Positions 1-8,127 of a stretch of 48,684 nucleotides of DNA are shown here, in pieces. Each line of letters opens with the position of its first letter. The first letter of the stretch is position 1. The notes under the pieces were generated by a model. That model was given only the letters and a program-made list of their open reading frames with translations. It made no database searches and was not told the origin of the DNA. The position numbers and the translations under genes were made by a program. Origin of the DNA: a bacterium (GTDB lineage: Bacteria > Actinomycetota > Thermoleophilia > Miltoncostaeales > Miltoncostaeaceae); contig JAPOLI010000010.1 in NCBI GenBank assembly GCA_029977205.1, positions 1-48,684 on the forward strand, written 5' to 3'.

Positions 1-2988
1 CAGCAGGACATCCTCGAGACCCGCGCCGCAATCCACGGCATCCGGCTGGCCTTCGACGACATGGGCACGAGCGTTCCCATCCAGGCGCAGGTCGCCCTCG
101 ACCAGACCGGCCGCATGTTGCTGGGCACCGACGTGGGCGCCGTGGTGACGATCCTCGAAGCCATGGGCGCCGACGTGATCGGCACCAATTGCTCGGTGGG
201 CCCCGAGCACCTGCGCGAGCCCGTGAGCTACATGTGCGAGCACTCGAGCAAGCCCATCTCGGTGGTGCCCAACGCCGGCCTGCCGCGGAACGTGGGCGGC
301 GTGGCGCACTACGACCTGGGCCCCGATGAGATGGCCGCGCAGATCGCCGCGATGGTGCGCGACTTCGGCCCCAACGTAGTGGGGGGCTGCTGCGGCAGCA
401 CGCCCGATCACATCCGGGCCATCGTGGCGGCGCTCAAGGACGTGACCCCCCACAAGCATCCACCCACCGACACGACCCCGCGCGTGGCCAGCGCCATGCG
501 AGCGGTGGACCTTGGTCAGGAGCCCCGCCCCACCATCGTGGGCGAACGCGTGAATACCCAGGGCAGCCGCAAGATCAAAGAGATGATCCTCGCGGACGAC
601 TACGACGGCGCCCTGGCCGTGGCCCGCGAGCAGGTGGAGTTCGGCGCGCACGTGCTGGACGTCTGCGTGGCGCTCACCGAGCGGGTCGACGAGCCCGAGC
701 AGCTGGGAATCCTCACCAAGAAGCTCGCCATGGGCGTCGAGGCCCCGCTGATGATCGACAGCACCGAGGCCGACGCCGTGGAGGCCGCGCTGGCCACCTA
801 CCCCGGCCGCGCGATCGTCAACTCCATCAACATGGAGAACGGCCGGGTGAAGATCGACCAGGTCGTGCCGATCGTGAAGAAGCACGGTGCGGCCGTGGTG
901 GCGCTCACGATCGATGACGAGATCGGCATGGCCAAGACGCCCGAGGCCAAGCTGGGCGTGGCGACGAAGATCCACGACATCGTGGTGGGCGAGTACGGCC
1001 TGCCGCCGGAGGCACTCATCTTCGACGCCCTCACCTTCACGCTGGCCACCGGCGAAGACGAGTACCGCGAGTCGGGCAAGGCCACGATCGAGGGCATCCG
1101 CCTGATCAAGGAGAACCTGCCGGGCGTCTACACAAGCCTCGGCGTGAGCAACGTGTCGTTCGGCCTGGCGCCGGCGGCCCGCGCCACCCTGAACAGCGTG
1201 TTCCTGGCCCGCGCGGTGGAGGCCGGCCTCGACCTCGCGATGATCAACCCCACGCACAACCGACCGCTGGGGGAGATCCCGGCCGACGAGATCGAGCTGG
1301 CCGACGACCTCATCTTCGCCCGTCGCGACGACGCCCTCCCCCGCTTCATCGCCAAGTACGAGGGCGTGGAGGAGCAGGAGGCACCGGATCCCGCCGCCAG
1401 ATTCGAGGGCCTTCCGCCCGACGAGATCATCTTCGAGCGGATCCTGCACCGGGTGCCCGAGGGCGTGGAGGACGACGTGGACGCCGCGCTCGACCAGCGC
1501 GGCGCGCGCGCCAACGACGAGGCCATCGAAGTGCTCAACGAGGTGCTGCTGCCCGCGATGAAGGAGGTGGGCGACCGCTTCGGCCGGGGTGAGCTGATCC
1601 TCCCCTACGTGCTGCAGAGCGCCGAGGTCATGAAGAAGAGCGTGGCCCACATCGAGCAGTACCTCGATCAGGTGGAGGGCTACACCAAGGGCACGGTGAT
1701 CATGGCCACCGTGTACGGCGACGTGCACGACATCGGCAAGAACCTCGTGGGCACGATCCTCAAGAACAACGGCTACACGGTGCACGATCTGGGCCGGCAG
1801 GTACCGGTGACGGCCATCATCGACGCCGCAGTGGAGCACAACGCAGATGTGATCGGGGTCTCCGCGCTGCTGGTGAGCACCAGCAAGCAGATGCCGCTGC
1901 TGGTGCAGGAGCTCGCCGCGCGCGAGATGGACTACCCGGTGCTCATCGGCGGGGCGGCGATCAATCGGCAGTTCGGCCGACGCACCCTCTTCCTCGAGGA
2001 CGGCGACCCATACGCCGGCGGCGTCTTCTACTGCAAGGACGCCTTCGACGGGCTGGCCGCGGTGGACCGCCTGCAGGACCCCGATGACCGGCCGGCCTTC
2101 CTGCAGGAGCGCCTCGACGAGGCCGCCGAGAGCGACGAGAAGGTGGCCGAGGCCAAGGCGCGCCCGCGCCCGGCGGCCGAGCCGGTGGTGCTCGACGACG
2201 CACCGGTGCCCGAGCCGCCGTTCTGGGGTGCCGTGCGGGTGACCGACTTTGACGTGGACGAGATGTTCGCGCGCATGGACGAGAAGTCGCTCTACAAGAT
2301 GTCCTGGGGCGGCCGCGGCCAGGATGACGCCGAGTTCGAGCGCCTGGTGGCCGAGGAGTTCGCGCCGCGCCGGGCCGACATGGAGAAGCGTTCCATCGAA
2401 GACGGTTGGATCGTGCCGCGTGCCACCTACGGTTACTTCCCGGCAGGCCGTGACGGCGACGCGGTGGTGGTGTTCGACCCCGAGACCGGCGAGGAGGCCG
2501 CGCGCTTCGACTTCCCCAGGCAGGACGAGGGTCGGCTGCTCTGCCTGGCCGACTACCTGCGGCCCGTGGACGACGGCCTGCGCGACGTGATCGCGCTGCA
2601 GGCCGTCACCGTGGGCCAGGAGGCCACGGAGTACTTGGACCGCCTACAGGCCGACGAGGAGTACACCGAGGCGTACTTCGCTCACGGCCTGGCCGTGGAG
2701 GCCGCCGAGGGCATGGCCGACCTGGTGCACGCGCGCATCAAGCGCGAGCTCGGCCTCGGCGCCGATCAGGGCCGCCGCTACTCATGGGGCTACCCGGCCT
2801 GCCCGGACATCGAGCAGCACGTCGACGTGCTGCGCCTGCTGTCGCCTCACCCCGACGAGATGGGGATGGGCCTCACCAGCGCCTTCCAGCTCACGCCCGA
2901 GCAGAGCACCGCGGCGATCATCATGCACCATCCGCAGGCCACCTACTTCTCGGCCCGCCGGCGCAACCGCCTCCCCGAGAGCGCCTAG
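1..2988 (+). CDS. metH: Cobalamin-dependent methionine synthase, 5'-truncated by the window
   Basis: Cytosolic B12 enzyme moving a methyl group from 5-methyltetrahydrofolate to homocysteine (EC 2.1.1.13). The frame is open at base 1, so the first part of the homocysteine barrel lies outside; 995 codons remain. In order: the end of the homocysteine domain with its zinc cysteines (C64 in GTNCSVGP, C130-C131 in VVGGCCGS), the pterin-binding barrel from about residue 178 (TIVGERVNTQGSRK), the helical cap, the B12 domain with DVHDIGKN (the cobalt-ligating His codon is 1726-1728), a Pro/Ala/Glu linker, and the AdoMet reactivation domain with RYSWGYPACPD near residue 926. The reactivation domain looks more compact than in E. 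coli MetH. A hairpin follows the stop. The identification is firm. Confidence 0.96.
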   Translation, partial: QQDILETRAAIHGIRLAFDDMGTSVPIQAQVALDQTGRMLLGTDVGAVVTILEAMGADVIGTNCSVGPEHLREPVSYMCEHSSKPISVVPNAGLPRNVGGVAHYDLGPDEMAAQIAAMVRDFGPNVVGGCCGSTPDHIRAIVAALKDVTPHKHPPTDTTPRVASAMRAVDLGQEPRPTIVGERVNTQGSRKIKEMILADDYDGALAVAREQVEFGAHVLDVCVALTERVDEPEQLGILTKKLAMGVEAPLMIDSTEADAVEAALATYPGRAIVNSINMENGRVKIDQVVPIVKKHGAAVVALTIDDEIGMAKTPEAKLGVATKIHDIVVGEYGLPPEALIFDALTFTLATGEDEYRESGKATIEGIRLIKENLPGVYTSLGVSNVSFGLAPAARATLNSVFLARAVEAGLDLAMINPTHNRPLGEIPADEIELADDLIFARRDDALPRFIAKYEGVEEQEAPDPAARFEGLPPDEIIFERILHRVPEGVEDDVDAALDQRGARANDEAIEVLNEVLLPAMKEVGDRFGRGELILPYVLQSAEVMKKSVAHIEQYLDQVEGYTKGTVIMATVYGDVHDIGKNLVGTILKNNGYTVHDLGRQVPVTAIIDAAVEHNADVIGVSALLVSTSKQMPLLVQELAAREMDYPVLIGGAAINRQFGRRTLFLEDGDPYAGGVFYCKDAFDGLAAVDRLQDPDDRPAFLQERLDEAAESDEKVAEAKARPRPAAEPVVLDDAPVPEPPFWGAVRVTDFDVDEMFARMDEKSLYKMSWGGRGQDDAEFERLVAEEFAPRRADMEKRSIEDGWIVPRATYGYFPAGRDGDAVVVFDPETGEEAARFDFPRQDEGRLLCLADYLRPVDDGLRDVIALQAVTVGQEATEYLDRLQADEEYTEAYFAHGLAVEAAEGMADLVHARIKRELGLGADQGRRYSWGYPACPDIEQHVDVLRLLSPHPDEMGMGLTSAFQLTPEQSTAAIIMHHPQATYFSARRRNRLPESA

Positions 2989-3002
2989 CGCCCGTCCGTC
3001 AC

Positions 3003-3025
3003 GCGGCACGCACGCCGCGTGCCGC
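3003..3025 (+). terminator. Hairpin after metH
   Basis: A perfect 9-bp stem (GCGGCACGC / GCGTGCCGC) with a 5-base loop starts 15 bases after the metH stop. There is no U-tract, as is common for terminators in high-G+C Actinobacteria. Confidence 0.65.
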
Positions 3026-3072
3026 ACCCCTCATATCGCGACGCATTCCCCCTGCACAGTAGAACGTTCTCG

Positions 3073-3102
3073 CCCTGTGGACAGCGTGCCTGTCACCGGG
3101 GT
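3073..3102. repeat. 30-base intergenic repeat, copy 1
   Basis: Matches 16542-16571 at 29 of 30 positions; the difference is C here versus G there at the 13th base. It carries a small dyad built on GACAG / CTGTC. It lies 20 bases downstream of the stop of the reverse-strand gene at 3122-3658, in the same orientation to that gene as copy 2 has to the SDR gene. It could be a REP-like element or a terminator motif; I cannot tell which. Confidence 0.7.
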
Positions 3103-3121
3103 TGCCGGGGTTGGGCGGCGC

Positions 3122-3658
3122 TCAGTCCGGGTCGCTCTGCTGCTTCGAGAGCCACAGGCGGGCCATCCGCGTGCCCTCGCACATCGCAGTGAGCTTGGCC
3201 TCGACCACGTCCTCGGGCACGGTGGACAGGTCGGGGGCCGCGACCCAGATGGCCGATGCCTGACCGCCGCGTGCAGCAGCCAAGACCGTGCGCGCCACGT
3301 CGTTGGCATCCTCGGCCGGGGCATCAGCGCTGATGGGGACCACGAGCGCCTCGTCCCCCCTGACCCCGTAGGCGCCCGCCGGCACCGGCTCATCGGTGGC
3401 GATGATGCGTGCGCCAGCCTCCACCAGCAGCGCCACGGACGCGTCGCCGGGCATTGCCATCACCGGTCGCAGCGGCACGGCCACGGCAGCCGTCGCGACG
3501 GCCACGGGGTCATCCACCGGCGCACCGGTGGTGATCACATCGAGCCCGATCCGCTCGAGCCGCTGGGCCCAGTTGCCCGGCTGCGGCAGCGACGCGGCGC
3601 ACACGGTGGCGAGCACCGGGACGTTGATCCCCGCCGCGTCGAGCTCATTCCTGCGCAC
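3122..3658 (-). CDS. Hypothetical protein, possible degenerate MetE-type half barrel
   Basis: 178 residues with a GTG start; not confidently recognised. The middle alternates short hydrophobic strands and Ala-rich helices, as in a TIM barrel. The C-terminal stretch (WVAAPDLSTVPEDVVEAK, then LTAMCEG) resembles the end of MetE-like cobalamin-independent methionine synthases, which normally read PDCGL followed by an AKL..MV helix. The zinc cysteine of that motif is absent. The size is about half of a full barrel. It sits tail-to-tail with metH and head-to-head with pckA. The start is supported by a -10-like TACGGT six bases upstream, implying a leaderless mRNA. No catalytic function is assigned; the MetE link is only a C-terminal resemblance seen by eye. 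Confidence 0.7.
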   Translation of the reverse strand: MRRNELDAAGINVPVLATVCAASLPQPGNWAQRLERIGLDVITTGAPVDDPVAVATAAVAVPLRPVMAMPGDASVALLVEAGARIIATDEPVPAGAYGVRGDEALVVPISADAPAEDANDVARTVLAAARGGQASAIWVAAPDLSTVPEDVVEAKLTAMCEGTRMARLWLSKQQSDPD

Positions 3659-3664
3659 GGAGCG

Positions 3665-3670
3665 ACCGTA
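3665..3670 (-). promoter_or_regulatory. -10 box (TACGGT), leaderless
   Basis: Ends six bases before the GTG at 3658. With a start site 6-7 bases downstream of the box, the mRNA would begin at the start codon. Confidence 0.5.
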
Positions 3671-3723
3671 TCAGGGGGACGAATGGCCCTCCGCCAGAAC
3701 GCCTTTCCCGCCGATCACTCCGG

Positions 3724-3729
3724 TACCGT
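3724..3729 (+). promoter_or_regulatory. Candidate -10 box (TACCGT) of pckA
   Basis: A TANNNT hexamer 62 bases before the pckA ATG; it would give a leader of about 55 bases carrying the Shine-Dalgarno. No clear -35 is visible. Confidence 0.35.
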
Positions 3730-3791
3730 TCCCGGACCGCGCGACGGCGTGTCCGCTCCGCGTGGCCGAGAAACCCCAGCGGAGGGATTGG

Positions 3792-5384
3792 ATGAGCAAC
3801 GGCAACGGCCCGGTTGGCCTCGACGCCCACGGCATCAGCACGTCGGGCACGATCCACTGGAACCCGACGACCGAGGAGATCTACGAGCACGCACTGCGGC
3901 GTGGCGAGGGCGAGATCTCCGCCGGCGGCCCGCTCCTGGTGAACACGGCGCCCAACACCGGGCGGTCCCCCAAGGACAAGTTCACCGTCAAGGAGCCGGC
4001 CAGCGACGACCGCGTGTGGTGGGGCCCGAACCAGCCCATCTCGCCTGAGCACAACGCCCACATCCGGAAGGACCTCGTGGAGTGGCTGTCGGACGGCCGC
4101 GAGCTCTTCGTGCTCGATGCCTTCGCCGGCGCCCACCCCGAGCACCGCCTGCCGCTGCGCCTCGTGAGCGACTCCGCATGGCACACGCTCTTTGCCCGCA
4201 CCATGTTCATCCCGGCAACCCCTGAGGAGATCGCGGTGCACCAGCCGCGCGCGGTCATCCTGCACGCTCCGGAGTTCAAGGCCGACCCCGCCGTGCACGG
4301 CACAAACTCGGGGGGCTTCGTCACGCTGAACCTCACCGAGCTCGAGATCCTCATCGGCGGCACCCGCTATGGCGGCGAGATCAAGAAGTCAATCTTCACG
4401 CTGATGAACGACCGCCTGCCCGAGGAGGGCATCCTCTCGATGCACTGCTCGGCCAACGTGGCCGACGACGGCCGCGTGGCCGTGTTCTTCGGCCTGTCGG
4501 GCACCGGCAAGACCACGCTGAGCACAGACCCCGAGCGCCGCCTCATCGGCGACGACGAGCACGGCTGGGCCGACGACGGCGTGTTCAACGTCGAGAACGG
4601 CTGCTACGCGAAGATCATCAACCTGTCGGCCGAGGCAGAGCCGGAGATCTTCGCCACCACCACCCACTTCGGCACCGTGGTCGAGAACGCCGTGGCCAAC
4701 CCGGCCACCCGCGTGCTCGACCTCGACGACGACAGCATCACCGAGAACACCCGCGCGGCGTACCCGCTCACGCAGATCCCGGGCTCGGTGCCGGACAAGC
4801 GCGCAGGCATCCCGAGCACCGTGGTGATGCTCACGGCCGATGCCTTCGGCGTGCTGCCGCCCATCGCCCGCCTCACTCCCGAGCAGGCCATGTTCCACTT
4901 CCTCTCCGGCTACACGGCCAAACTGGCCGGCACCGAGGTTGGGGTGACGGAGCCGCAGACCACCTTCAGCACCTGCTTCGGCGCGCCGTTCCTCCCGCAG
5001 AGGCCCAACGTGTACGCCGAGATGCTGGGGGAGCGCCTCGCCAAGACCGGTGCCGTGGCCTATCTGGTGAACACCGGGTGGACCGGCGGCCAGTACGGCG
5101 TGGGTTCGCGCATGCCCATCAAGGCCACCCGCACCCTGGTGCGCGCCGCCATCAACGGCGAGCTCGACAACGCCGAGACGCGCCAGGATCCGATCTTCGG
5201 CCTGCACGTCCCTGTGAGCGTGCCGGGCGTGGACCCCGACCTGCTCGACCCGGTCAAGACCTGGCCGGACCCCTCGGCATTCGAGGAGACGGCCAAGAAG
5301 CTCGCCGACGCCTTCCGCGAGAACTTCACGCAGTACGAGGGCATGGTGAGCGCGGACGTGGTGGCTGCCGGCCCAATCGCGTAG
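3792..5384 (+). CDS. pckA: Phosphoenolpyruvate carboxykinase (ATP-type)
   Basis: Converts oxaloacetate plus ATP to PEP, CO2 and ADP in gluconeogenesis (EC 4.1.1.49), cytosolic. 530 residues, the usual length for the ATP family. The ATP-class signature is clear: GGTRYGGEIKKSIF, the kinase P-loop GLSGTGKTTLST near residues 236-247, the metal/nucleotide segment IGDDEHGW, and GWTGGQYGVGSRM. An open frame extends upstream to 3396, but the start at 3792 fits the family N-terminus and has GGAGGG five bases before ATG. The upstream extension overlaps the divergent gene and is rejected. Actinobacteria more often carry the GTP-type enzyme. The stop is followed by a strong terminator shared with the convergent HDAC-like gene. 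Confidence 0.95.
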   Translation: MSNGNGPVGLDAHGISTSGTIHWNPTTEEIYEHALRRGEGEISAGGPLLVNTAPNTGRSPKDKFTVKEPASDDRVWWGPNQPISPEHNAHIRKDLVEWLSDGRELFVLDAFAGAHPEHRLPLRLVSDSAWHTLFARTMFIPATPEEIAVHQPRAVILHAPEFKADPAVHGTNSGGFVTLNLTELEILIGGTRYGGEIKKSIFTLMNDRLPEEGILSMHCSANVADDGRVAVFFGLSGTGKTTLSTDPERRLIGDDEHGWADDGVFNVENGCYAKIINLSAEAEPEIFATTTHFGTVVENAVANPATRVLDLDDDSITENTRAAYPLTQIPGSVPDKRAGIPSTVVMLTADAFGVLPPIARLTPEQAMFHFLSGYTAKLAGTEVGVTEPQTTFSTCFGAPFLPQRPNVYAEMLGERLAKTGAVAYLVNTGWTGGQYGVGSRMPIKATRTLVRAAINGELDNAETRQDPIFGLHVPVSVPGVDPDLLDPVKTWPDPSAFEETAKKLADAFRENFTQYEGMVSADVVAAGPIA

Positions 5385-5408
5385 CACCGACCGCAGGACT
5401 GCCTGATC

Positions 5409-5443
5409 CCGGGGCCCGGGCGCACATCGCGCCCGGGCCCCGG
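5409..5443. terminator. Bidirectional terminator between pckA and the HDAC-like gene
   Basis: A perfect 15-bp, all-G/C stem (5409-5423 with 5429-5443) with loop ACATC. It sits between the two convergent stop codons and is the strongest hairpin I see in the window. Confidence 0.8.
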
Positions 5444-5448
5444 TCGCT

Positions 5449-6333
5449 TCATGCGGCGAATGCCTGCACGGTGGCGAGGTTGATGGCCACCGTGTCCTCG
5501 ATGTGCCGGCCGTATCCGCCGGCCAGCAGCACGACCACCGGCACGCCCTGCGCGCGCATGTGGTCGCGCACCCGCTCATCGCGCGCCGCGAGCCCCTCCG
5601 TCGTCACAGCCAGGCGCCCGAGGCGATCGTCCTCGTACGGGTCGGCGCCGGCCAGGTAGAAGCAGATATCGGGGCGACCGAGGTCCAGGGCCGCCGGAAG
5701 CAGGCGATCCAGCGCTTCGAGGTAGGCCGTGTCCCCGGTGCCGTCGGGGAGGTCCTCCTCCACATCGCCGGGCACGCGGCGGAACGGGTAGTTGGCCCCG
5801 CCGTTGATGCCCGCGCAGGTGGTGAGCGGGTCGGGGCCGAGGATGGCATTGGTGCCGTCCCCCTGATGCACATCCAGGTCGACCACGAGTGCTCGCGCGA
5901 TGGTGCCGTCGGCGCGCAGACGGCGCACCGCCACCGCCACATCGTTGAAGGTGCAGAACCCCTTCCCGGCATCCGGGAACGCGTGGTGCGTTCCGCCCCC
6001 GAGGTTGATGCCGGTGCCGTCCTCGCATGCGGCGCGGGACGCCGCCACGGTGGCCCCCACGGACCGCCGCCCGCGCTCAACGAGCTCCGGTGACCACGGC
6101 AGGCCCACGGCCTTCTGCTCGCGCGTGGTCAGCCGGCCATGGATCACCCGGTCGAGGTACACCGGGTCGTGCGCCAGAAGCAGGTCGTCATCACATGCTG
6201 CCGGCGCCTCCTGCACCGATGCGATGCCCACGGCCTCGATCGCCTCGCGGAGCAGCCGGTACCGACCCAGCGGAAAGCGGTGATCAGCCGGGAGTGGGTA
6301 CGTGAACCTGTCGTGTGCGAATGCGCGAATCAC
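5449..6333 (-). CDS. Histone-deacetylase-family amidohydrolase (AcuC-like)
   Basis: Zinc-dependent deacetylase/amidohydrolase of the arginase-deacetylase fold, 294 residues. Hallmarks: the paired histidines in GGGTHHAFPDAGKGFCTFND, the zinc ligands of VVDLDVHQGDGT (DxH), the third ligand in YLAGADPYEDDRLG, and a late glycine-rich Tyr motif GGYGRHIED. Bacterial members remove acetyl groups from proteins such as acetyl-CoA synthetase or from polyamines; the substrate here is unknown. The GTG at 6333 is chosen because it begins the family-like segment VIRAFAHDRFTYP, falls just after the upstream gene's stop at 6368, and has GGGAG ten bases before it. A longer open frame to 6498 overlaps the upstream gene and is Arg/Ser-rich junk. 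Confidence 0.88.
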   Translation of the reverse strand: MIRAFAHDRFTYPLPADHRFPLGRYRLLREAIEAVGIASVQEAPAACDDDLLLAHDPVYLDRVIHGRLTTREQKAVGLPWSPELVERGRRSVGATVAASRAACEDGTGINLGGGTHHAFPDAGKGFCTFNDVAVAVRRLRADGTIARALVVDLDVHQGDGTNAILGPDPLTTCAGINGGANYPFRRVPGDVEEDLPDGTGDTAYLEALDRLLPAALDLGRPDICFYLAGADPYEDDRLGRLAVTTEGLAARDERVRDHMRAQGVPVVVLLAGGYGRHIEDTVAINLATVQAFAA

Positions 6334-6367
6334 GTCCGGGCGATCTCCCACGGCGTGCGCGGCACCA

Positions 6368-7165
6368 TCAGCGCCCGTGGAACTCCGGGTCGCGCTTCTC
6401 GCGAAAGGCGCGAAGGCCCTCCTCGATGTCCTCGCTCTCGAAGGCACGCTGGCGCCAGCCGTCGGCGATCTCCGCCGACTCCGCCACCGGTGTGCCATCC
6501 TCGATGGCGCGAATCACCGCCCGCATGCCTGCGATCGCAATGGGCCCGTTGGACGCGATCGCCTGCGCATCGGCCATCGCAAGGTCACGAAGCTCGAGCC
6601 GGTCAACCACGCGGTTGACGATCCCGATCTGCCGCGCGCGCTCGGCGTCGATGGGGCGGCCGGTGAGGAACAGCTCGCGGGTGGCGGGCGCGCCGGCGAC
6701 CCGCACGAACCGCTGGATCCCCTCGGCGGCGTAAACCCAGCCAAGGCGCGCCGGGGGCATTCCCACGCGCGCGCCGCGGGCGGCAAGCCGCCAGTCGGCT
6801 GCCATCGCGATCTCCAGGGCGCCGCCGAAGGCATTGCCGTTGAGCGCGGCGATCACCGGCACCGGGCAGGCCGCTACCGCGGCGGCGGCGCGACCCAGCA
6901 GGCGCTCCCCCGTGCGGACGGCATCGGTGAGGGCCTCCCCATCGCGCGACTGCAGGTCCACGCCCCCCGAGAAGTTCCTGTCACCCTCACCGGTGAGGAC
7001 CACCGCGCGCGCATCGCCCAGCGCACCCTCCGAGAGCGCATCTGCGAGCGCGGCGAGCATGCCATCGTCCAGGCTGTTGGCGCGCGCCTCATTGGCGATC
7101 GTGACGCTGACGATCCACCCGTCGCGCTCGACGTCGATGCGCCCCTGAGTGCCACTGCTGGCCAT
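6368..7165 (-). CDS. Enoyl-CoA hydratase/isomerase (crotonase) family protein
   Basis: 265 residues, the usual crotonase size. The oxyanion-hole segments are present: NFSGGVDLQ (about residues 63-71) and NGNAFGGALEIAMAADWRLA. The glutamate in ALEIAM corresponds to the first catalytic Glu of hydratases. The second catalytic Glu, normally in a PE..LG motif, is replaced in MPPARLGW, so classical hydration of 2-enoyl-CoA is doubtful and isomerase, lyase or another crotonase chemistry is possible. The gene follows the epoxide-hydrolase-like gene by 106 bases on the same strand but has its own leaderless-type -10 (TAGAGT). The HDAC-like gene follows 34 bases downstream, suggesting co-transcription. 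Confidence 0.88.
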   Translation of the reverse strand: MASSGTQGRIDVERDGWIVSVTIANEARANSLDDGMLAALADALSEGALGDARAVVLTGEGDRNFSGGVDLQSRDGEALTDAVRTGERLLGRAAAAVAACPVPVIAALNGNAFGGALEIAMAADWRLAARGARVGMPPARLGWVYAAEGIQRFVRVAGAPATRELFLTGRPIDAERARQIGIVNRVVDRLELRDLAMADAQAIASNGPIAIAGMRAVIRAIEDGTPVAESAEIADGWRQRAFESEDIEEGLRAFREKRDPEFHGR

Positions 7166-7171
7166 GAGGGC

Positions 7172-7177
7172 ACTCTA
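7172..7177 (-). promoter_or_regulatory. -10 box (TAGAGT), leaderless, crotonase gene
   Basis: Ends six bases before the ATG at 7165, where no Shine-Dalgarno is visible. Confidence 0.5.
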
Positions 7178-7220
7178 CGGTGCCCTGCGGCAGGCACCGT
7201 GCGCCGCACGGCGACCAGGG

Positions 7221-8114
7221 TCAGCCCACGCGCCCCAGGTGATCGAGCATGGCGGCGCTCACCAGATCAGGCGCCTCCTGCTGGGCCCAGTGGCTGACGC
7301 CGTCGAGCATCACCACCTCGAGCGGGCCCTCCACCTTCGTGATCGAGCGCTCCAGCAGCAGCGGGCTCATGTAGGCGTCGGCATCCGCCCACATGATGGT
7401 GGTGGGCACCATGACGGGCGGAAGGTCGGGCGGCGGCTTCAGCCAGTTCTCGGGTGGGATGTTGGCCCGGTAGTACTCGAGCGCGGCCGTCATGGCGCCG
7501 GGCTGCATGAGGGCATCCGTGAATACCCGGCGCTCCTCAGGCGGGAACGTGTGCGGGGCCGCGGTATCGAAGACGAAGGTGGCGAGGTTCGCCGCGTCGT
7601 CCTTGAGCAGCCACTCCTCGGCGATACCGGGAAACTGGAACAGCAGCATGTACCAACTCTTCTGCTGCTGCTCCGGCACCTGACGGCACTCCGCGCTGGC
7701 CACCGGGTGCGGGGAGTTGACGATCATCAGCGAGCGCACCTTGTCGGGCATCAACGCGGACGTGGCCCAGCAGAGGCTCCCGCCCCAGTCATGCCCGGCG
7801 AGGTGGGCGTATCCGTGCCCGAGGGCATTGATCAGCCCCACCACGTCGCCCACCAGCTTCGGAAAGGCATAGGCCTCGGTGCCCTCGGGGCGGTCGCTTG
7901 CGCCGTAGCCACGCAGGTCGGGCACGATGGCCCGGTAGCCGGCATCCGCCAGCGCGGCCGCCTGGTGGCGCCATGAGTAGCCGAGCTCCGGGAACCCGTG
8001 CCACAGGATCACCGGCTCGCCGTCGTCCGGGCCCATGAACTGCACCGACAGCACGGCCTCGCCGCAGTCGATGGCCTCCCGGCGTGCGCCGGGTATATCG
8101 CCGATGGTGCTCAC
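7221..8114 (-). CDS. Alpha/beta-fold hydrolase, epoxide-hydrolase-like
   Basis: 297 residues. The oxyanion motif LWHGFPE, the nucleophile elbow AGHDWGG with aspartate instead of serine, the acid in MWADADAYMSP and the catalytic histidine in DGVSHWAQQEAPD are the pattern of soluble epoxide hydrolases and relatives such as haloalkane dehalogenases. The HGFP motif and cap-region aromatics favour epoxide hydrolase (water addition to an epoxide). Cytosolic, no signal peptide. The GTG at 8114 has GGGAGG four bases upstream and lies 13 bases after the ddl stop, so it is co-transcribed with ddl and the aminotransferase. Substrate unknown. Confidence 0.88.
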   Translation of the reverse strand: MSTIGDIPGARREAIDCGEAVLSVQFMGPDDGEPVILWHGFPELGYSWRHQAAALADAGYRAIVPDLRGYGASDRPEGTEAYAFPKLVGDVVGLINALGHGYAHLAGHDWGGSLCWATSALMPDKVRSLMIVNSPHPVASAECRQVPEQQQKSWYMLLFQFPGIAEEWLLKDDAANLATFVFDTAAPHTFPPEERRVFTDALMQPGAMTAALEYYRANIPPENWLKPPPDLPPVMVPTTIMWADADAYMSPLLLERSITKVEGPLEVVMLDGVSHWAQQEAPDLVSAAMLDHLGRVG

Positions 8115-8127
8115 GGGGCCTCCCGGA

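Noticed and set aside
3061-3070. Palindrome AGAACGTTCT, like half of a LexA/SOS box
   Set aside because: Actinobacterial LexA sites need GAAC and GTTC separated by four bases; here they abut. No SOS gene is next to it.
3396-3791. N-terminal extension of pckA by 132 codons
   Set aside because: Runs over the divergent gene, is Thr/Ser/Ala-rich without similarity to PckA, and a good Shine-Dalgarno sits directly before the ATG at 3792.
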